In this document: positions 6,158 to 7,180 of the stretch, piece by piece
Layout: each line of letters begins with the position of its first letter
How positions within the stretch are numbered: the first letter of the stretch is position 1
Assembly (NCBI GenBank): GCA_015484985.1
Contig: WFUL01000246.1
Span: forward strand, 1 to 7,180
Reading direction: 5' to 3'
Length of the DNA stretch: 7,180 bases
Origin: Anaerolineales bacterium
GTDB taxonomy: Bacteria; Chloroflexota; Anaerolineae; Anaerolineales; DRMV01
Translations under genes and position numbers: made by a program
The notes under the pieces: generated by a model
The model's database searches: none
What the model was told of the DNA's origin: nothing
The model's input: only the letters and a program-made list of their open reading frames with translations

Positions 6158-6912
6158 TAGGCGGCTACGATGGCGGAGATGTTGTCCGGGCCCTCCATCT
6201 GATTGGCCAGTTGGATCAGACGGGCCACGGCGTGGCCTGGCGGTTGGGTCTGAAGGACCTCGGCGATGCGCCTTTCCGGTACCACGCCCCAAAGGCCATC
6301 GCTGCATAGCAACAATTGATTTCCGGGCTGCCAGGGGACCTCGAAAACATGGGGGAAAATCTGGTCCCGCTGTGCGCTGATGGATTGAATCAACCGATTA
6401 CGTGTGGGATGTATATGAGCCTCTTCAGGGGTGAGCTCGCCTCTCCGCAAAAGTTCGGCCGCGACGCTATGGTCCCGGGAGAGTTGCTTTAATTCCCCGT
6501 CGTGGAACAGATAGGCCCGGCTGTCCCCCACGTTCACCCCGATGACCCGGTCCGGGAGCAACACGGCAGCCACCACCGTACTGCCCATGGAGGGGAAGTG
6601 GCGTTGTCGCGCGGCGTCTCGCACCGCGCGATGCGCGGTATACACGCAGGACATGAGTCCTTCTCGCCAGTCCGTGGAAGAGGGCAGCTCCTGATAACAG
6701 GACAGGAAGTGATGCACGACCAGCTGGCTCGCCAGGGCCCCGCCCCGATGGCCCCCCATACCATCGGCCACAATCAGGAGAGGTGGCTTCCCGGGTTCGG
6801 GAGGCAGCCAGACTTCCACGCGGTCCTCATTGGGTCGACCTCGGCGACGGATGCCCACGTCCGTCTGCCAAGCAATCTGGAACGGCGGGGATACCACTTC
6901 CTGCACCCTCAT
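6145..6912 (-). CDS. PP2C-family Ser/Thr protein phosphatase
   Basis: A 255-residue soluble metal-dependent phosphatase that removes phosphate from Ser/Thr residues, usually opposing Hanks-type kinases. Every bacterial PP2C motif is present: RPNEDR (26-31), ADGMGGH (49-55), MGSTVV (109-114), NVGDSRAYL (127-135), the LSRDHSVAAELLRRGEL segment (144-160), CSDGLWGV (203-210) and GPDNISAIV (241-249). The metal ligands expected from the family, Asp50, Gly51, Asp205 and Asp243, are all there, so it should be active. Length matches the stand-alone PrpC/Stp type; there is no membrane or FHA domain. I chose the ATG at 6912-6910 because AAAGGAG (complement of 6922-6928) lies 9 nt upstream. An upstream TTG at 6939 would add nine residues, but would have that ribosome site inside the gene. 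It is convergent with aapP and divergent from the lipoprotein at 7023. No kinase gene is in the window, so its target is unknown. Confidence 0.94.
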   Translation of the reverse strand: MRVQEVVSPPFQIAWQTDVGIRRRGRPNEDRVEVWLPPEPGKPPLLIVADGMGGHRGGALASQLVVHHFLSCYQELPSSTDWREGLMSCVYTAHRAVRDAARQRHFPSMGSTVVAAVLLPDRVIGVNVGDSRAYLFHDGELKQLSRDHSVAAELLRRGELTPEEAHIHPTRNRLIQSISAQRDQIFPHVFEVPWQPGNQLLLCSDGLWGVVPERRIAEVLQTQPPGHAVARLIQLANQMEGPDNISAIVAAYTDL

Positions 6913-7022
6913 GGCGCTTGACTCCTTTCCCTCAAGCAACCTTCATAGCCGTGGGTTCTTCATCGGTTATACTACAATTCGGCGGAAAACTCCTCCCGCG
7001 GGGCTCATAGGAGCAAGGAAGG
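6913..7022. promoter_or_regulatory. Divergent intergenic region with candidate shared -10 element
   Basis: This 110-bp gap must contain the start signals for both the phosphatase (minus) and the lipoprotein (plus). At 6968-6974 the sequence TATACTA reads TATACT on the plus strand and TAGTATA on the minus strand, so one site could act as a -10 box both ways, giving leaders of roughly 40-50 nt each. I find no convincing -35 box or extended -10 on either side, so the promoter call is weak. AGGAG at 7009-7013 is the likely ribosome site of the plus gene. Confidence 0.35.
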
Positions 7023-7180
7023 ATGTCAAAGTTGCGTTCGTGGTTCATCGTGCTGTTTTTGCTCACAGCCTGCACAAAAGGACAGGTCACCCCAGGACTG
7101 GAACCAAGTCCTTCCTGGACCCCGGTTCCACCGTCTACGACGCCAACCACCGCAGAAACCCACTTCCCCACACCTACAGG
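7023..7180 (+). CDS. Putative lipoprotein, N-terminal part (runs off right edge)
   Basis: The frame from the ATG at 7023 is open to the window edge (52 codons). The start MSKLRSWFIVLFLLTAC is a clear lipoprotein signal: two basic residues, a hydrophobic core (7-14) and the lipobox L14-T-A-C17. After Cys17 the visible chain is dominated by Thr, Pro and Ser (about residues 22-52), a typical extended linker that holds a surface domain away from the membrane. The functional domain lies outside the window, so no function can be given. AGGAG (7009-7013) sits 9 nt before the ATG, and a purine-rich AAGGAAGG directly abuts it. It points away from the phosphatase gene and is probably a separate unit. 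Confidence 0.8.
   Translation, partial: MSKLRSWFIVLFLLTACTKGQVTPGLEPSPSWTPVPPSTTPTTAETHFPTPT

Noticed and set aside
6913..6939. Upstream TTG start for the phosphatase (nine extra residues)
   Set aside because: The AAAGGAG ribosome site would then lie inside the gene; the ATG at 6912 is correctly spaced from it, and the family motifs start well after it.

Overview
This window most likely comes from a GC-rich, possibly thermophilic bacterium of the Chloroflexota (Anaerolineae-like). That placement is an inference. It rests on strongly GC-biased third codon positions, on lipoprotein (not free periplasmic) substrate-binding and surface proteins, and on a Val/Lys/Glu-rich linker of the 'KEVVKTVVVTVQVP' type behind the lipobox of the binding protein, a style I associate with Chloroflexota solute-binding proteins. 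No rRNA or tRNA is present to confirm it.

Layout. (1) Bases 1-255 hold the 5' part of a minus-strand gene of unknown function that runs off the left edge. (2) Bases 256-1237 form an unusually long non-coding stretch of about 1 kb, in its later part clearly more AT-rich than the genes. It contains a perfect 16-bp inverted repeat, a pair of 18-bp direct repeats 39 bp apart, an 11-bp inverted repeat and, at its right end, a near-consensus sigma-70-type promoter. (3) Bases 1238-6089 are a four-gene operon, aapJ-aapQ-aapM-aapP, encoding a complete general L-amino acid ABC importer: lipid-anchored binding protein, two different permeases and an ATPase. A strong stem-loop separates the binding-protein gene from the permease genes. 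(4) Bases 6095-6157 are a degenerate array of nine 7-bp units lying between aapP and a convergent gene and reaching into that gene's 3' end. (5) Bases 6145-6912 (minus) encode a PP2C-type Ser/Thr protein phosphatase with all family motifs. (6) A 110-bp divergent region precedes a lipoprotein gene that starts at 7023 and is cut by the right edge.

How it works together. The promoter at 1164-1192 should drive one transcript of about 4.9 kb. The lipoprotein AapJ captures amino acids outside the membrane. The AapQ/AapM heterodimer carries two EAA loops that dock on an AapP dimer, which hydrolyses ATP. The intercistronic hairpin probably lets aapJ mRNA accumulate above the permease part, as expected for a binding protein needed in excess. 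The phosphatase and the second lipoprotein look like separate transcription units.

I found no convincing new defence or mobile system. The best unexplained signals are the non-coding DNA upstream of aapJ, the heptamer array and the oversized N-terminal membrane region of AapM.
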